64,000 bases of DNA, from positions 1-64,000 of the forward strand of contig NZ_BMKU01000008.1 in NCBI RefSeq assembly GCF_014644495.1. Reading direction: 5' to 3'. Origin of the DNA: Pseudarthrobacter polychromogenes (GTDB lineage Bacteria; Actinomycetota; Actinomycetes; Actinomycetales; Micrococcaceae). Below the pieces are notes generated by a model. That model saw only the letters and a program-made list of their open reading frames with translations. It was not told where the DNA came from and made no database searches. This document shows, one piece after another, positions 8,639-19,100 of the stretch. Position numbers and translations under genes: made by a program. The first letter of the stretch is position 1; the number at the start of each line of letters is the position of its first letter.

Positions 8639-9619
8639 ATGACTTTTCCCAGCCACCGCCCCCGCCGCCTGCGCACCACGCCCGCCATGCGCCGGCTGAC
8701 CGCCGAAACCCGCCTGGCGCCGGCGGAACTCATCCTTCCCGCCTTCATCCGTGAAGGCCTCACGGAACCCAACCCCATCACCTCCATGCCGGGCGTTGTC
8801 CAGCACACCACGGAAACCCTGAAGCGTGCTGCTGCTGAAGCGGTGGAACTCGGGCTGGGCGGCATCATGCTGTTCGGCATCCCGGAAAACCGGGACGCCC
8901 AGGGAACGGCGTCCCTTGACCCGGATGGCGTCCTGAACAAGGCCATCAGGGACGTGCGCGCCGAGGTGGGAGACGACCTGGTGGTCATGAGCGATGTGTG
9001 CCTGGATGAGTTCACGGACCACGGCCACTGCGGCGTGCTCGACGCCGACGGGTACGTGGACAACGACCGCACCGTGGAGATCTACGCACGCATGGCCGTG
9101 GCCCAGGCTGACGCCGGCGCCCACATGCTGGGCCCCTCCGGCATGATGGACGGCCAAATCGCCGCCATCCGTGCCGCCCTGGACGGTGCGGGCCACACCA
9201 GCACGTCCGTCATCGCGTACTCCGCCAAGTACGCCTCCGCCTTCTACGGCCCGTTCCGCGAAGCTGTCGACTCCCAGTTGAAGGGCGACCGGCGGACCTA
9301 CCAGATGGACGCCGGCAACCGCACCGAAGCCCTTCGCGAGGTGGAGCTGGACCTCGCAGAAGGGGCCGACATCGTGATGGTCAAACCCGCCATGAGCTAC
9401 CTGGACATCGTGGCCGACGTCGCCGCCATGAGCCCGGTCCCCGTGGCCGCCTACCAGATCTCCGGCGAGTACGCCATGATCGAGGCCGCTGCCGCCAACG
9501 GCTGGATCGACCGGCGCTCCGCCATCACCGAGTCCGTGCTGGGCATCCGGCGCGCCGGCGCCCACATGGTGCTGACCTACTGGGCCGCAGAACTGGCCGG
9601 CTGGCTGAAGGAGTCCTGA
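8639..9619 (+). CDS. hemB: Delta-aminolevulinic acid dehydratase (porphobilinogen synthase)
   Basis: 326 aa, with AGGACAGG upstream. It condenses two 5-aminolevulinates into porphobilinogen. The Schiff-base lysine is Lys249 in VMVKPAMSY and the second active-site lysine is Lys197 in [14 protein letters not shown]. The metal loop reads [14 protein letters not shown]: Cys121 and Cys131 are kept, but the middle ligand position holds Asp123 instead of Cys. The site is therefore intermediate between the all-Cys zinc form and the Asp-type magnesium form. Its stop overlaps the next start by 1 nt (TGATG). Confidence 0.95.
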   Translation: MTFPSHRPRRLRTTPAMRRLTAETRLAPAELILPAFIREGLTEPNPITSMPGVVQHTTETLKRAAAEAVELGLGGIMLFGIPENRDAQGTASLDPDGVLNKAIRDVRAEVGDDLVVMSDVCLDEFTDHGHCGVLDADGYVDNDRTVEIYARMAVAQADAGAHMLGPSGMMDGQIAAIRAALDGAGHTSTSVIAYSAKYASAFYGPFREAVDSQLKGDRRTYQMDAGNRTEALREVELDLAEGADIVMVKPAMSYLDIVADVAAMSPVPVAAYQISGEYAMIEAAAANGWIDRRSAITESVLGIRRAGAHMVLTYWAAELAGWLKES

Positions 9620-10728
9620 TGGCCAACACACCGGCTGCCCGACCCGCAGCGGTTCCCGAGAGTCCCACCGCCCCGGTTGGACCTGGCCGGATCCTCCTGG
9701 GCCTGAACACGTTTGGCGATGTTGGTGAGAACCCGGACGGAAGCCCGCAGCCGCATGCCCGGGTGCTGCGCCAGCTGCTCGAAGAGGCCCAACTGGCGGA
9801 CGCCGTCGGACTCCATGCCTTTGGCGTCGGCGAGCACCACCGCAAGGACTACGCGGTGTCCGCGCCGGAAGTCTTCCTCGCCGCCGCTGCGGCCCGCACC
9901 ACCCGGATCCGGCTGGGCTCGGCTGTCACCGTCCTGAGCTCCGATGATCCCATCAGGGTGTTCCAGCGGTTCGCCACCGTGGACGCCATCTCCAGCGGCC
10001 GTGCCGAAGTCATGCTGGGCCGCGGCTCCTTCATCGAATCGTTTCCGCTGTTCGGTCTGGACCTGGCCGACTATGAGGTCCTGTTCGAGGAAAAACTCGA
10101 GCTGTTCGACAAGGTCCGGGCGCAGAAGCCGGTGCACTGGGAAGGCCGCACCAGGCCGGCCGTGTCCGGGCTGAGCGTGTACCCGCCGCTGGAGCGCCAC
10201 CTGCTGCCCACCTGGATCGGAGTGGGCGGCACACCGGAATCCGTGCTGCGCTGCGCCCAGTACGGCTATCCCATCATCTTCGCCATCATCGGCGGGCAAC
10301 CCCGCGCCTTCCGCCCGCTCGTTGACCTGTACCGGGAAGCCATGGCCAAGTACGGCCACCCCATGCAGCAGGTGGCCACCCATTCACCCGGACACGTGGC
10401 TGACACCGACGAGCAGGCCCGCGAGGAGCTCTTCCCCCACTGGCTGAAGCTGCGGAACAAGCTTGGCGCCGAGCGGGGCTGGGGACCGGCGGGGAGGGGC
10501 GAGTTCGACGCCCTGTGCGCACCCGAGGGCGCCCTCTACGTCGGCTCGCCCGAAACTGTGGCCCGGAAGATCGTCCTGCTCAAGCAAAACCTGGGCGTCG
10601 ACCGGTTCGACCTGAAATACAGCAACGGGCCGCTGCCGCACTCCGCCATGATGCGCTCCATTGAGCTGATGGGCACGGCGGTGGCACCCCGCGTGGCAGA
10701 ACTGCTGGCCGATTCACCGGCCCGCTAA
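9619..10728 (+). CDS. LLM-class flavin-dependent oxidoreductase (bacterial luciferase-like)
   Basis: 369 aa. The start overlaps the hemB stop (TGATG), so the two are co-translated. The fold is the luciferase-like TIM barrel: [31 protein letters not shown] and the [13 protein letters not shown] phosphate-binding segment are typical, as is [17 protein letters not shown]. Such enzymes use FMNH2 or F420H2; which is used cannot be told by eye. It lies between two haem genes but no step of the known pathway calls for it. A redox role linked to haem metabolism is inference from position only. The first 20 residues are Pro/Ala-rich. Confidence 0.85.
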   Translation: MANTPAARPAAVPESPTAPVGPGRILLGLNTFGDVGENPDGSPQPHARVLRQLLEEAQLADAVGLHAFGVGEHHRKDYAVSAPEVFLAAAAARTTRIRLGSAVTVLSSDDPIRVFQRFATVDAISSGRAEVMLGRGSFIESFPLFGLDLADYEVLFEEKLELFDKVRAQKPVHWEGRTRPAVSGLSVYPPLERHLLPTWIGVGGTPESVLRCAQYGYPIIFAIIGGQPRAFRPLVDLYREAMAKYGHPMQQVATHSPGHVADTDEQAREELFPHWLKLRNKLGAERGWGPAGRGEFDALCAPEGALYVGSPETVARKIVLLKQNLGVDRFDLKYSNGPLPHSAMMRSIELMGTAVAPRVAELLADSPAR

Positions 10729-10745
10729 CTGAGAGAATAGGAACC

Positions 10746-12077
10746 ATGACTTCCAGCAACCCTCGCAACGAGGAACTTTTCGACCGCGCCCGCCAGCTCA
10801 TGCCGGGCGGGGTCAACTCCCCGGTCCGTGCCTTCGGGTCCGTGGGAGGTACTCCGCGCTTCATGGTCTCCGCCAAGGGGCCGTACCTGACCGACGCCGA
10901 CGGCAAGGAATATGTGGACCTGGTGTGCTCATGGGGTCCGGCGCTGCTGGGCCACGCGCACCCCGCTGTGCTGGATGCGGTGCACGCAGCCGTGGACCGC
11001 GGCCTGTCCTTCGGCGCCTCCACCCCGGATGAGGCGAACCTGGCCGAGATCGTCAAGGAACGCGTTCCCGCCGTCGAACGCCTCCGGATGGTGTCCACCG
11101 GCACCGAGGCCACCATGACCGCCGTCCGCCTGGCGCGCGGCTTCACGGGACGCAACCTCATCATCAAGTTCGCCGGCTGTTACCACGGCCACCTGGACGG
11201 CCTCCTTGCCGCCGCAGGTTCCGGCGTCGCCACCCTCGCCCTGCCCGGCTCCGCAGGTGTCACGGAGGCCACCGCCGCCGAAACCCTGGTGCTGCCGTAC
11301 AACGACCTCACTGCCGTCAAGGAAGCCTTCGCCGCGCACGGGCAGAACATCGCGGCCGTGATCACCGAAGCCGCCCCCGCCAACATGGGCGTGGTGACCC
11401 CGGGGGAGGGCTTCAACCTCGGCCTGTCCCGCATCACCCGTGAACACGGGGCACTGCTCATCGTGGATGAGGTGCTCACCGGTTTCCGTACCGGCTACTC
11501 AGGCTACTGGGGGCTTACCGGCGGAGCGCCGGACGCCGCCGAGCCGTGGACCCCGGACCTGCTCACCTTCGGCAAGGTCATCGGCGGAGGAATGCCGACG
11601 GCGGCCCTCGGCGGACGTGCCGACGTCATGGACTACCTGGCACCCACGGGTCCCGTCTACCAGGCCGGAACGCTCTCCGGAAACCCGGTGGCGATGGCGG
11701 CCGGTGTGGCCACCCTGACCCATGCCACCCGGGACGTTTACTCCTTTATCGATGTCCGCTCGCTGGAACTTTCCTCGGCACTGTCCAGCGCCCTGGACTC
11801 CGCCGGGGTGGACCACTCCATCCAGTTCGCCGGCAACCTCTTCTCGGTGGCCTTCGGCACCTCGGCCAACGGGGTCCACAACTACGCCGACGCCCAGGCG
11901 CAGGAAAGCTTCCGCTACGCGCCGTTCTTCCACTCGATGCTGGAGGCCGGGGTATACCTGCCGCCGTCGGTGTTCGAAGCCTGGTTCCTCTCCGCCGCAC
12001 ACGATGACACCGCGATGAACCGGATCTTCGACGCACTGCCGGCTGCAGCGAAGGCCGCCGCCGCGGCGCAAGTCTAG
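10746..12077 (+). CDS. hemL: Glutamate-1-semialdehyde 2,1-aminomutase
   Basis: 443 aa, start ATG 10746 with AGGAA 5 nt upstream. It converts glutamate-1-semialdehyde, the HemA product, into 5-aminolevulinate using PLP/PMP. Lys277 in [18 protein letters not shown] is the PLP lysine, and [12 protein letters not shown] holds the cofactor-binding Asp. The N-terminal [22 protein letters not shown] is the family hallmark. It is the last gene of the haem operon and a strong terminator follows. It shares a regulatory need with hemA, although the two are 9 kb apart on opposite strands. Confidence 0.96.
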   Translation: MTSSNPRNEELFDRARQLMPGGVNSPVRAFGSVGGTPRFMVSAKGPYLTDADGKEYVDLVCSWGPALLGHAHPAVLDAVHAAVDRGLSFGASTPDEANLAEIVKERVPAVERLRMVSTGTEATMTAVRLARGFTGRNLIIKFAGCYHGHLDGLLAAAGSGVATLALPGSAGVTEATAAETLVLPYNDLTAVKEAFAAHGQNIAAVITEAAPANMGVVTPGEGFNLGLSRITREHGALLIVDEVLTGFRTGYSGYWGLTGGAPDAAEPWTPDLLTFGKVIGGGMPTAALGGRADVMDYLAPTGPVYQAGTLSGNPVAMAAGVATLTHATRDVYSFIDVRSLELSSALSSALDSAGVDHSIQFAGNLFSVAFGTSANGVHNYADAQAQESFRYAPFFHSMLEAGVYLPPSVFEAWFLSAAHDDTAMNRIFDALPAAAKAAAAAQV

Positions 12078-12101
12078 CTCCGGCGTCGTTTTTTCAACAA
12101 G

Positions 12102-12169
12102 GAAATCCCCGCCTTCCGGACAAATCCCCCTGGCGTGCAAGGGGGAAAAGTCCAGGAGGCGGGGATTTC
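12102..12169. terminator. Bidirectional terminator between hemL and the amino-acid ABC operon
   Basis: A 13-bp perfect stem (12102-12114 with 12157-12169, core AATCCCCGCC) encloses a second small hairpin (CCCCC/GGGGG, 12126-12130 and 12141-12145). The genes on either side converge on it. Confidence 0.85.
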
Positions 12170-12190
12170 TGGCTGTGCCTGCCTGTGAAC

Positions 12191-12928
12191 CTAGAGGACG
12201 TCCGAGAGGAAGCCCTTCAGCCGGTCCGTCCGGGGCGCGGTGAAGATCTGCTCCGGCGGGCCGGATTCCACCACAACGCCGGCATCCATGAAGGTCACGG
12301 TGTCCGACACGTTGCGGGAGAATCCCATCTCGTGGGTTACGACCACCATGGTCATGCCGCCCTTCGCCAGGTCCGCCATCAGCGCCAGGACGCCTTTGAC
12401 GAGCTCCGGGTCAAGGGCAGAGGTCGCCTCATCGAAGAACATGACCTCAGGCTTCATGGCCAGGGCCCGGGCAATGGCCACACGCTGCTGCTGGCCGCCG
12501 GAAAGGTTGGCCGGGCGGGAGTCGGCCTTGTGCTTCAGGCCCACCAGGTCCAGCTGTTCCAGGGCTTCGGCGCGGGCCTGCTCCTTGGACAGCTTCCGCA
12601 GCTTCCGCAGCGCCAAGGACACATTGTCCACCACCGTTTTGTGCGGGAACAGGTTGAACTGCTGGAACACCATGCCGATCCGCTGGCGGAGTTCGTCAGG
12701 GTTGTCCTTCAGTACCGAACGGCCGTCCAGGAGGATGTCGCCCTGGTCGGGTTCGATCAGCCGGTTCATCACGCGCAACAGCGTGGACTTGCCGGATCCT
12801 GACGGGCCGATCACAGAGGCCGTGGTGCCCTTCTCCACATGCAGGTCAATGCCGCGGAGAACATGGTTGTGGCCGAAGGAAAGGTGCAGGTTCTTGCCGG
12901 TCAGGGTTCCGGAAGCGAATTCCGTCAT
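12191..12928 (-). CDS. Polar amino-acid ABC transporter, ATP-binding protein
   Basis: 245 aa, GlnQ/HisP type. The Walker [10 protein letters not shown] is at 41-49, the Q-loop near 89, the signature LSGGQQQR at 142-149 and Walker [11 protein letters not shown] at 164-173. The [12 protein letters not shown] switch region is typical of polar amino-acid importers. The start at 12928 overlaps the permease stop (ATGA), giving coupled translation. It is the last gene of the binding protein-permease-ATPase operon and ends against the terminator at 12102-12169. The substrate could be glutamine, glutamate or another polar amino acid; sequence alone does not decide. Confidence 0.93.
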   Translation of the reverse strand: MTEFASGTLTGKNLHLSFGHNHVLRGIDLHVEKGTTASVIGPSGSGKSTLLRVMNRLIEPDQGDILLDGRSVLKDNPDELRQRIGMVFQQFNLFPHKTVVDNVSLALRKLRKLSKEQARAEALEQLDLVGLKHKADSRPANLSGGQQQRVAIARALAMKPEVMFFDEATSALDPELVKGVLALMADLAKGGMTMVVVTHEMGFSRNVSDTVTFMDAGVVVESGPPEQIFTAPRTDRLKGFLSDVL

Positions 12929-13689
12929 GCCTGTGCCCCCTTGCCGATAGGCGCTGCCAGCTCGTCCGGTTCCTTCTTTTCCGGCTTGCCGGTGCGCAGC
13001 CGGTTGTCGATGAAGTTCACGAAGTGCGTCAGCGGGACGGTCAGGATCAGGTACAGCACCCCGGCGGCCACCAGCGGAGACAGGTTTCCGGTATTGGCCA
13101 TGGCGTCATTTCCGATCCGGAAAATTTCCCGGTCGGAAGCCGCGAGTCCGAGCATGAACACCAGCGACGAATCCTTCAGCAGCGAGATGAACTGGTTGAC
13201 CAGTGCGGGCAGGACCCGCCGGATTCCCTGCGGCACCACCACCAGGCGCATGGAACTGCCGTAGCTGAATCCCAGCGCCCGGGATGCCTCAAGCTGGCCC
13301 TTCTCAACGCTCTGGATACCCGAACGGAAAATTTCACCGATGTAGGCAGCCGCGATCAGGGTCAGGGCGAGGATGCCCAGGGGGTACGGGTTCCGGGACC
13401 CGGTGATTTCCCTGGCGATGGGGCTGAGCCCGATGCCGATGACCAGGATCACCAGGATGGCGGGCAGGCCACGGAAGATGTCGGTATAGATACGTGCCAC
13501 CCACCGGGCTCCCGCGTTGCGGGAAATGCCCATCATGGCCAGCGCGAGTCCCAGCAGGGAACCGAAGATGCCGGAAGCCACAGCCAGTATCAGCGTGTTG
13601 GGCAGGCCCACCATGAGCAGGGCGGGAATGACTTTGGCCATTTCCTCCCAGTTGAAGAAAGTGTCAGCCAGTTGGTCCAAGAGATCCAT
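12925..13689 (-). CDS. Polar amino-acid ABC transporter, permease
   Basis: 254 aa, HisM/GlnP family. Several hydrophobic helices (for example [28 protein letters not shown]) are followed by the cytoplasmic coupling loop [30 protein letters not shown], a clear EAA-type motif that contacts the ATPase. The polar tail [21 protein letters not shown] is cytosolic. Only one permease is present, so a homodimer is likely. The gene lies 16 nt after the binding-protein gene and overlaps the ATPase start. Confidence 0.93.
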   Translation of the reverse strand: MDLLDQLADTFFNWEEMAKVIPALLMVGLPNTLILAVASGIFGSLLGLALAMMGISRNAGARWVARIYTDIFRGLPAILVILVIGIGLSPIAREITGSRNPYPLGILALTLIAAAYIGEIFRSGIQSVEKGQLEASRALGFSYGSSMRLVVVPQGIRRVLPALVNQFISLLKDSSLVFMLGLAASDREIFRIGNDAMANTGNLSPLVAAGVLYLILTVPLTHFVNFIDNRLRTGKPEKKEPDELAAPIGKGAQA

Positions 13690-13705
13690 AAACGTCCCGG
13701 CTCAA

Positions 13706-14641
13706 TCAGTTCTGCGGAACCGTGGCGGCCTTGCTGCCCGGCTTCCAGTCGGCCGGCATCTCGCGGTCCGGGTACCACTCCTTGGTCAGCTTGGACCAGG
13801 TTCCGTCGGCGATTACGGCGTCAAGGCCGGAGTTCAGCGCATCGATCAGCGGCTGGTTGTCCTTGGCCACGGCGTAGGCAGTGAAGTTCTGCGTGTTGAC
13901 GACGGATTCGGCAATGACGGTGCCGTCGCCTTCCTTGACCTGGCCGGTCGCCTGCTGGGACGGCGCCACCCAGGCGTCCACCTGGCCGTTGCGCACGTTG
14001 GCGTACACGGTGGCGTAGTCCGGGAAGCGGATCGGCTCGAGCTTAAGGGTGTTGGTGACGTAATCGTCCTGGACGGTGCCCTGGACCACGCCGATGCGAA
14101 GGTCGCCGGTGAGGTCGTCGAAGCCCTTGACGTCGCTGTCGGTCTTGGCAACCACGGCCATGAAGCCAAAGTCGTAACCGTTGGTGAAGCCGACGTTCTG
14201 GCGGCGGGCGTCCGTGGTGGAGATGGAGGAGGATCCGACGTCGAACTGTTTGGTCTGCACCTGGGACAGGAGCGCCGAGAAATCTGTGGCCACGAATTCG
14301 ACCTCAAGGCCGAGTTCGCCGGCGATCGCGCGCAGCAGTTCGTTGTCGTAGCCCGTGAACTTGCCCGAGGGGTCGATGAAGATGTTCGGCGGGGCGTCGG
14401 ACAGGGTGCCCACCTCAAGCTTGCCTTCGGTGTTCAGGCCCAGCTTGGTCGTGTCGATCTGGTCGACCGGGGTGACGTCGGCGGTGGTGTACTTGTCCAG
14501 CGTCTGCTGGTCGCTGCCGGCGAGGGCGTCCGTGGGCGTCCCTGTAGGCTCGGCGGAGCCTGAGCCGCACGCGGCGAGGGAGGCAGCCAGGGCGAGCGCC
14601 ACGGGAGCCGTGGTGAGCCACTTCATCGCTTTGATTTTCAT
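13706..14641 (-). CDS. Polar amino-acid ABC transporter, substrate-binding lipoprotein
   Basis: 311 aa from ATG 14641; the frame is open further upstream but the signal peptide begins here (MKIKAMKWLTTAPVALALAA). The lipobox LAAC puts the lipid on Cys25. After a short linker come two family-3 lobes: GYDNELLRAIAGELGLEVEFVATDFSALL, the STTDARRQNVGFTNGY hinge region, and IGVVQGTVQDDYV. It captures the amino acid outside the membrane for the adjacent permease. It is the first gene of the operon and has a 326-bp leader/promoter region before it. Confidence 0.93.
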   Translation of the reverse strand: MKIKAMKWLTTAPVALALAASLAACGSGSAEPTGTPTDALAGSDQQTLDKYTTADVTPVDQIDTTKLGLNTEGKLEVGTLSDAPPNIFIDPSGKFTGYDNELLRAIAGELGLEVEFVATDFSALLSQVQTKQFDVGSSSISTTDARRQNVGFTNGYDFGFMAVVAKTDSDVKGFDDLTGDLRIGVVQGTVQDDYVTNTLKLEPIRFPDYATVYANVRNGQVDAWVAPSQQATGQVKEGDGTVIAESVVNTQNFTAYAVAKDNQPLIDALNSGLDAVIADGTWSKLTKEWYPDREMPADWKPGSKAATVPQN

Positions 14642-14967
14642 CAAGTTTTCGCTTTCATCTGAGTCATTAGTCAACCGGGCCGCGAGGCTGCGCTGGTGGC
14701 GCCTGGCACCTGCCCGGCGCTGTTCAAGCACTGCAAGGCAGGGGTGACCGCAAAACTTTATTCTCTCACCTGCGGTTTTTCGGCTGTGATTCAAACAAAA
14801 GCAGCCCTGATCCGGTCAGGAGCAAATGTTATTCAATAGTTCGGCAATAATGCGCTCCGATAGAACGGTCTGGGCAAGGGTATGCCGAATGCGGGAGGCG
14901 GTTTTCTGCCCGGTTATATGAAGCCCTGTTACTGTGACATGCCTCGCACCGGCCCGGCAGCACTATG
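14642..14967. other. 326-bp intergenic region with a structured leader ahead of the amino-acid transporter
   Basis: No gene is seen. Two possible stems lie in the transporter leader: CCTGCC/GGCAGG (14709-14714 with 14737-14742) and ACCGCA/TGCGGT (14747-14752 with 14771-14776). The latter has a run of five T on the plus strand. The distal part (about 14820-14900) is AT-richer than its surroundings and probably holds the promoter. I do not recognise a known riboswitch class. Confidence 0.4.
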
Positions 14968-15678
14968 TCAGAAGCCGCCGAGGCTCGCGTCCTGAGGGGG
15001 GAGTACCGGCCAGTCGCCCTCGATGACGGCAGCCGGCTTGGTTTTCCGGAGGTAGCCCTGGAAGTCTGCCGCCTGGCTGGTGGCCCAGTCCACCTGCAGC
15101 TGGTGGAGCTGGGTCGCGGGCATCATCAGCTTTGGGAATTTCCCGGCCATGGCGTCCAGGACCCGCAGCGTTGCCAGGGCATCGGCCGCAGACGTGTGGG
15201 CGTTGTCCAGGACCACCCCATACTCTTCACACAGCGCCGTCAGGGTGCGCTTGCCCTTCCGGTAGCGGTCCACCTGCTTGTTCATGATGTAGGGGTCCAG
15301 GACCGGGAAGCGGCTCAGCTGGGGCACGCCGTAGCGCGCCGATTCCGCGGCCAGGACAGTGAAATCGTAGCTTGCGTTGAAAGCGATGACGGGGATGTTC
15401 GTGTCAAAAAGGTCCTGTAGGACGGCGGCAAGTTCCTGCGTTACTTCGTGTGCGGGCCTGCCCTCCCGCCGGGCCTTTTCGGTGGTGACACCGTGTACGT
15501 CGCTGGCTTCCGTGGGAATCTCCACCCCGGGATCGGCCAGCCACTCATGTTCCCTGATGACGTCGCCGTTGTGGTCCACCACCGTTACGGAGGCCGTGAC
15601 GATGCGTGCAGCCCGCGAGTTGCGGCCCGTGGTTTCCAGGTCGAAAGCTGCGCGGGGGAGGGTGTTCCAGGTGCTCAT
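14968..15678 (-). CDS. DEDDh 3'-5' exonuclease (DnaQ-like)
   Basis: 236 aa. The exonuclease motifs are all present: Asp13 and Glu15 in FDLETTG (ExoI), Asp105 in FNASYDF (ExoII), and His161 with Asp166 in NAHTSAADA (ExoIIIe). It should degrade single-stranded DNA 3' ends or short oligonucleotides with two metal ions. There is no polymerase domain, so it is a stand-alone or accessory proofreader or repair enzyme. A TAGCGT -10 ends 6 nt before the ATG, so the transcript looks leaderless. It is divergent from the alkyltransferase-like/AdnAB operon, which also fits a repair role. Confidence 0.9.
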   Translation of the reverse strand: MSTWNTLPRAAFDLETTGRNSRAARIVTASVTVVDHNGDVIREHEWLADPGVEIPTEASDVHGVTTEKARREGRPAHEVTQELAAVLQDLFDTNIPVIAFNASYDFTVLAAESARYGVPQLSRFPVLDPYIMNKQVDRYRKGKRTLTALCEEYGVVLDNAHTSAADALATLRVLDAMAGKFPKLMMPATQLHQLQVDWATSQAADFQGYLRKTKPAAVIEGDWPVLPPQDASLGGF

Positions 15679-15684
15679 ATGTCA

Positions 15685-15690
15685 ACGCTA
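15685..15690 (-). promoter_or_regulatory. -10 element of the exonuclease gene (leaderless)
   Basis: TAGCGT in minus sense, exactly 6 nt before the ATG at 15678. There is no room for a ribosome site. Confidence 0.6.
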
Positions 15691-15729
15691 AAGGGCACCA
15701 CTGACAATTCCGTGGAGCGCCACTGCCGC

Positions 15730-15735
15730 TAGATT
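15730..15735 (+). promoter_or_regulatory. -10 element of the alkyltransferase-like gene (leaderless)
   Basis: TAGATT, exactly 6 nt before the ATG at 15742. No convincing -35 at 16-18 bp. Confidence 0.6.
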
Positions 15736-15741
15736 GGATCA

Positions 15742-16158
15742 ATGCGGATTGAGTACGTGGAGGCGGTGCTGGCCATCGTGGAACTGGTGCCCGCCGCATC
15801 CGCCATGGCGTACGGGGACGTTGCCGAGCTGCTGGGCGCCGGCGGCCCCAGGCAGGTGGGCGCCGTCATGAGCCACTACGGTAGCGGCGTGCCCTGGTGG
15901 CGGATCCTCAAGGCGAGCGGCCACGCACCTGCCGGGCACGAGGCTGAGGCCCTCCGCCACTACCTTGCCGAGGGCACGCCCCTCCTGGGCGCCTATCTCG
16001 AATACCAGCGGACCCGGGAAGGACGCTGGCGTGTGGATCTTCAGGCCGCCCGGTGGGCGCCCGCCGAAGACGAACTGGACGTGATTGATACTGTTGCCGA
16101 GCAGCTGGAGCGGCGGCTGCATGGATTGTCGGTGGCTGATGATGGAATGTCTGTGTGA
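15742..16158 (+). CDS. Alkyltransferase-like protein (ATL), non-catalytic MGMT homologue
   Basis: 138 aa. It matches the DNA-binding domain of O6-methylguanine-DNA methyltransferases: YGDVAELLGAGGPRQVGAVMS is the helix-turn-helix with its arginine finger. The active-site PCHRV is replaced by PWWRI (51-55), so the alkyl-acceptor Cys is Trp52. ATL proteins bind O6-alkylguanine, flip it, and hand the lesion to nucleotide excision repair instead of reversing it. The C-terminal 60 residues are a non-conserved extension. The stop overlaps the adnA start (GTGA). An MGMT-like protein also lies next to adnAB in M. tuberculosis (Rv3204), so the pairing looks old. Confidence 0.88.
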   Translation: MRIEYVEAVLAIVELVPAASAMAYGDVAELLGAGGPRQVGAVMSHYGSGVPWWRILKASGHAPAGHEAEALRHYLAEGTPLLGAYLEYQRTREGRWRVDLQAARWAPAEDELDVIDTVAEQLERRLHGLSVADDGMSV

Positions 16159-19100
16159 CAGTAACAACGCCCTTCACCGGCCCACGCGACGAGTACCGGG
16201 ACGACTCCCCGGAAGGTCCTGCACCCGATGCGGATGCAACGGCAGGGACTGCAACAGGCAGCACGGACCGCAATCAGGGAAGCCCGGCCGCGACAGGCCT
16301 GAGGCTGCTGCCGCCCCGCCACGTCCATGCGGCAGAGCCCCTGCTGTCGGAGGACCAGGAGGCCGCGGTTGATGTCCCCCACGGCGCCGGGCCGGTACTG
16401 ATGCCCGGCGCTCCGGGAACCGGCAAGACCACCACCCTCGTCGAGGCCGCCGTCCGCAGGGCGTTCCGGGACGGCGTGGATCCAGAGCGCATGCTGATCC
16501 TGGCACCCAGCCGCCTCGCGGCAGACACCCTTCGTGACCGCTTCACCGCACGGTTGGACAGGAGCCTGAGCACAACGCCGGCGCGTACCTGGGCGTCCTA
16601 CGCTTTCGATGTCATCAGGCGCGCGAAAGCTGAAGGGCTCCTTTCCTTGTCCAGGCCGCCGAGGCTCCTCTCCGGGCCCGAACAGGACCTCATCATCAAG
16701 GAACTCCTTGAAGGACACCGGCTCCCGGGCCTGGAACTGCCGTGGCCTGCCGATATGGAGGGGGCGCTGGAAACGCGCGGCTTCCGGCAGGAAGTCCGGC
16801 AGTTGTTTGACCGGATCATCGAATCAGGGCGCACCCCGGAGGACCTGGTGCGGCTCGGACATGACTGCGGCCGGCCGGACTGGGCCGCCGCTGCCGCGCT
16901 GTACGCGGAGTACCGGGACATCCTGGACCTGCGGATGCCTGAGGCTTTCGACCCCGCCGGGATCATCACGGCCGCCCGGCAGGTCTTCCAGGATTTTCCT
17001 GAGTTCCTGGCCGCGGAACGGGACCGGCTGCAGGTCATCCTCGTGGACGACATCCAGGAGGCCAACCCCGCGGTCTTTGAGCTGCTGGCCGATATAGCGG
17101 GCGGCAAGGACTCCTTCGTCACCTTCTGCCCGGACACCGTCGTCCAGGGCTTCCGTGGGGCAAGGCCGGACCTCGTCGCGGAACTGCCGCACCTGCTGTC
17201 GCCGGGGGCACCTGTGGTGGAGCGTCCGCTGCGGCATGCCCACCGGCAAGCTACCGCGGTTGCCGACGCCTGGCTAAATGTTGCCGGACGGATCTCCCAG
17301 CGTGCGGGCGGCCAGCTGGCCAGGCGCCTCGATCAGCCTGGCGGCGACAAGCCGGAAGGGGCAGTGGAAGCACACCTTGTTCCGTCCGCCGTTCACGAAC
17401 TGCGGTACGTGGCCCAGCGGATCCTGGACCAGCACATCAACCACGGCCGTGACCTGGCCGACGTCGCGGTCATTGTGCGCAACGGCGCCCAGGTCAGCGA
17501 GTTCCAGCGTTATCTGTCCGGACAGGGCATCGCCGTGCGTGTTCCCGTGGCAGAGTCCGCTGTCCGGGACGAGGTGGCCGTCCGTCCGCTGCTTGATGCC
17601 TTCGCCATCGCGCTGGACCCGGCAGTGCTCACCCCCGAGGCCGCAGTATCGCTGCTCACCTCGCGGATCGGCGGGGCAACGTCCATCGAGCTCCGCCGGC
17701 TGCGGCAATCGCTGAGAAGGGAAGAAATCCTGGGAGGCGGAGGCCGGACCAGCGACGCACTGCTGGTCGAAGCGTTGCTGGAGCCTAACGCGCTGTCAAC
17801 TCTTGGCATCGAGGGCCGCGCCGCACGCCGGGCGGCACGCATGATCCAGGCAGGCAGCAGGGCGGCTGCTGAACCCGGGGCCAACGCTGAATCAGTCCTC
17901 TGGGCCCTCTGGGACTCCACCGGGCTCGCCGGCGCCTGGACCGAAACGGCGCTCTCCGGCGGACCCCACGGGGCGCGTGCGGACCGTGACCTGGACGCCA
18001 TGATGGCGCTCTTCCACACCGCGGAGCGGTACGTGGACCAGATGCCCGGGGCAGGCCCCGAGCAGTTCCTCGAATATCTCCTGAACCAGGAGCTCCCCAT
18101 GGACACCCTTGCCGCACGCGCACAGGTGGATGACGCCGTCGAGCTGATGACGCCTGCCAGTGCAGCCGGACGTGAATGGCCGGTGGTGATTGTTGCCGGC
18201 CTCCAGGAGGGCGTCTGGCCCAACACCCGGCTCCGCGGCGAGCTCCTTGGAAGCACTCTGTACAGCGATGCGGTGGAGCACGGCGCAGGCTACGCCCTGC
18301 AACGGGATCCCCTAAGCCGGCTTCGCGATATCCGGTATGACGAGCTCCGGAGCTTCTCCACAGCAGTGTCCCGTGCCCGCGAACTGCTGGTATGCACCGC
18401 CGTATCCTCCGAAGACGACCAGCCGTCCTCCTTCCTCGACTATGTGGCGCCCTTGGCTCCTGGCCAGGAAACCCGCGGCTTCACTGCAGTAGAGCGCCCC
18501 ATGACGCTCCGGGCGCTCGTCGCCGAGCTGCGGCAGCACGCCCAGCTGGATGGAACGGACGCTCCGCAGGCGGAGGAAGCGGCCAGGGTGCTTGCGCGCC
18601 TGGCCAGGGCGGAGCCGCCCGTCCCGGGCGCGCATCCGCAGAGCTGGTGGGGCCTTCCCCCGCTGAGCTCCGACGCGGCGGTGGTTCCACCCGGCGGGAC
18701 GGTTTTCGTGTCACCGTCAAAAGTGGAGACAGTCCAGAAATCACCGCTCGACTGGTTCGTCCAGGCCGCAGGAGGGGAGCCTGCCACCGACTTCGCCCGA
18801 AGCCTGGGCACCCTGGTCCACGCGATTGCCCAGGAACTGCCGGATGCCTCCGGCTCCGAGTACATCGCGGAACTCGTCCGGCGCTGGCCTGCGCTGGGCA
18901 TGAAGGACACTTGGGAAGGCAGGCTTGATTTCCAGCGTGCCGAGTCCATGGTGCGAAAGCTGGCCCAGTATGTGCTGCTGATGCGGAGCGAGGGCAGGAG
19001 CCTCGTTGGCGTTGAGCAGGACTTCGAGGTGGCGCTTGGAACGGTCCCCGTTGATGATGCCCCGGACCGGGACGCGGTCCTGCGCGGCCAGGTGGACCGG

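Noticed and set aside
14642..14967. Known riboswitch or T-box upstream of the amino-acid transporter
   Set aside because: None of the conserved cores I know (T-box, SAM, guanidine, cobalamin) could be matched in the leader.
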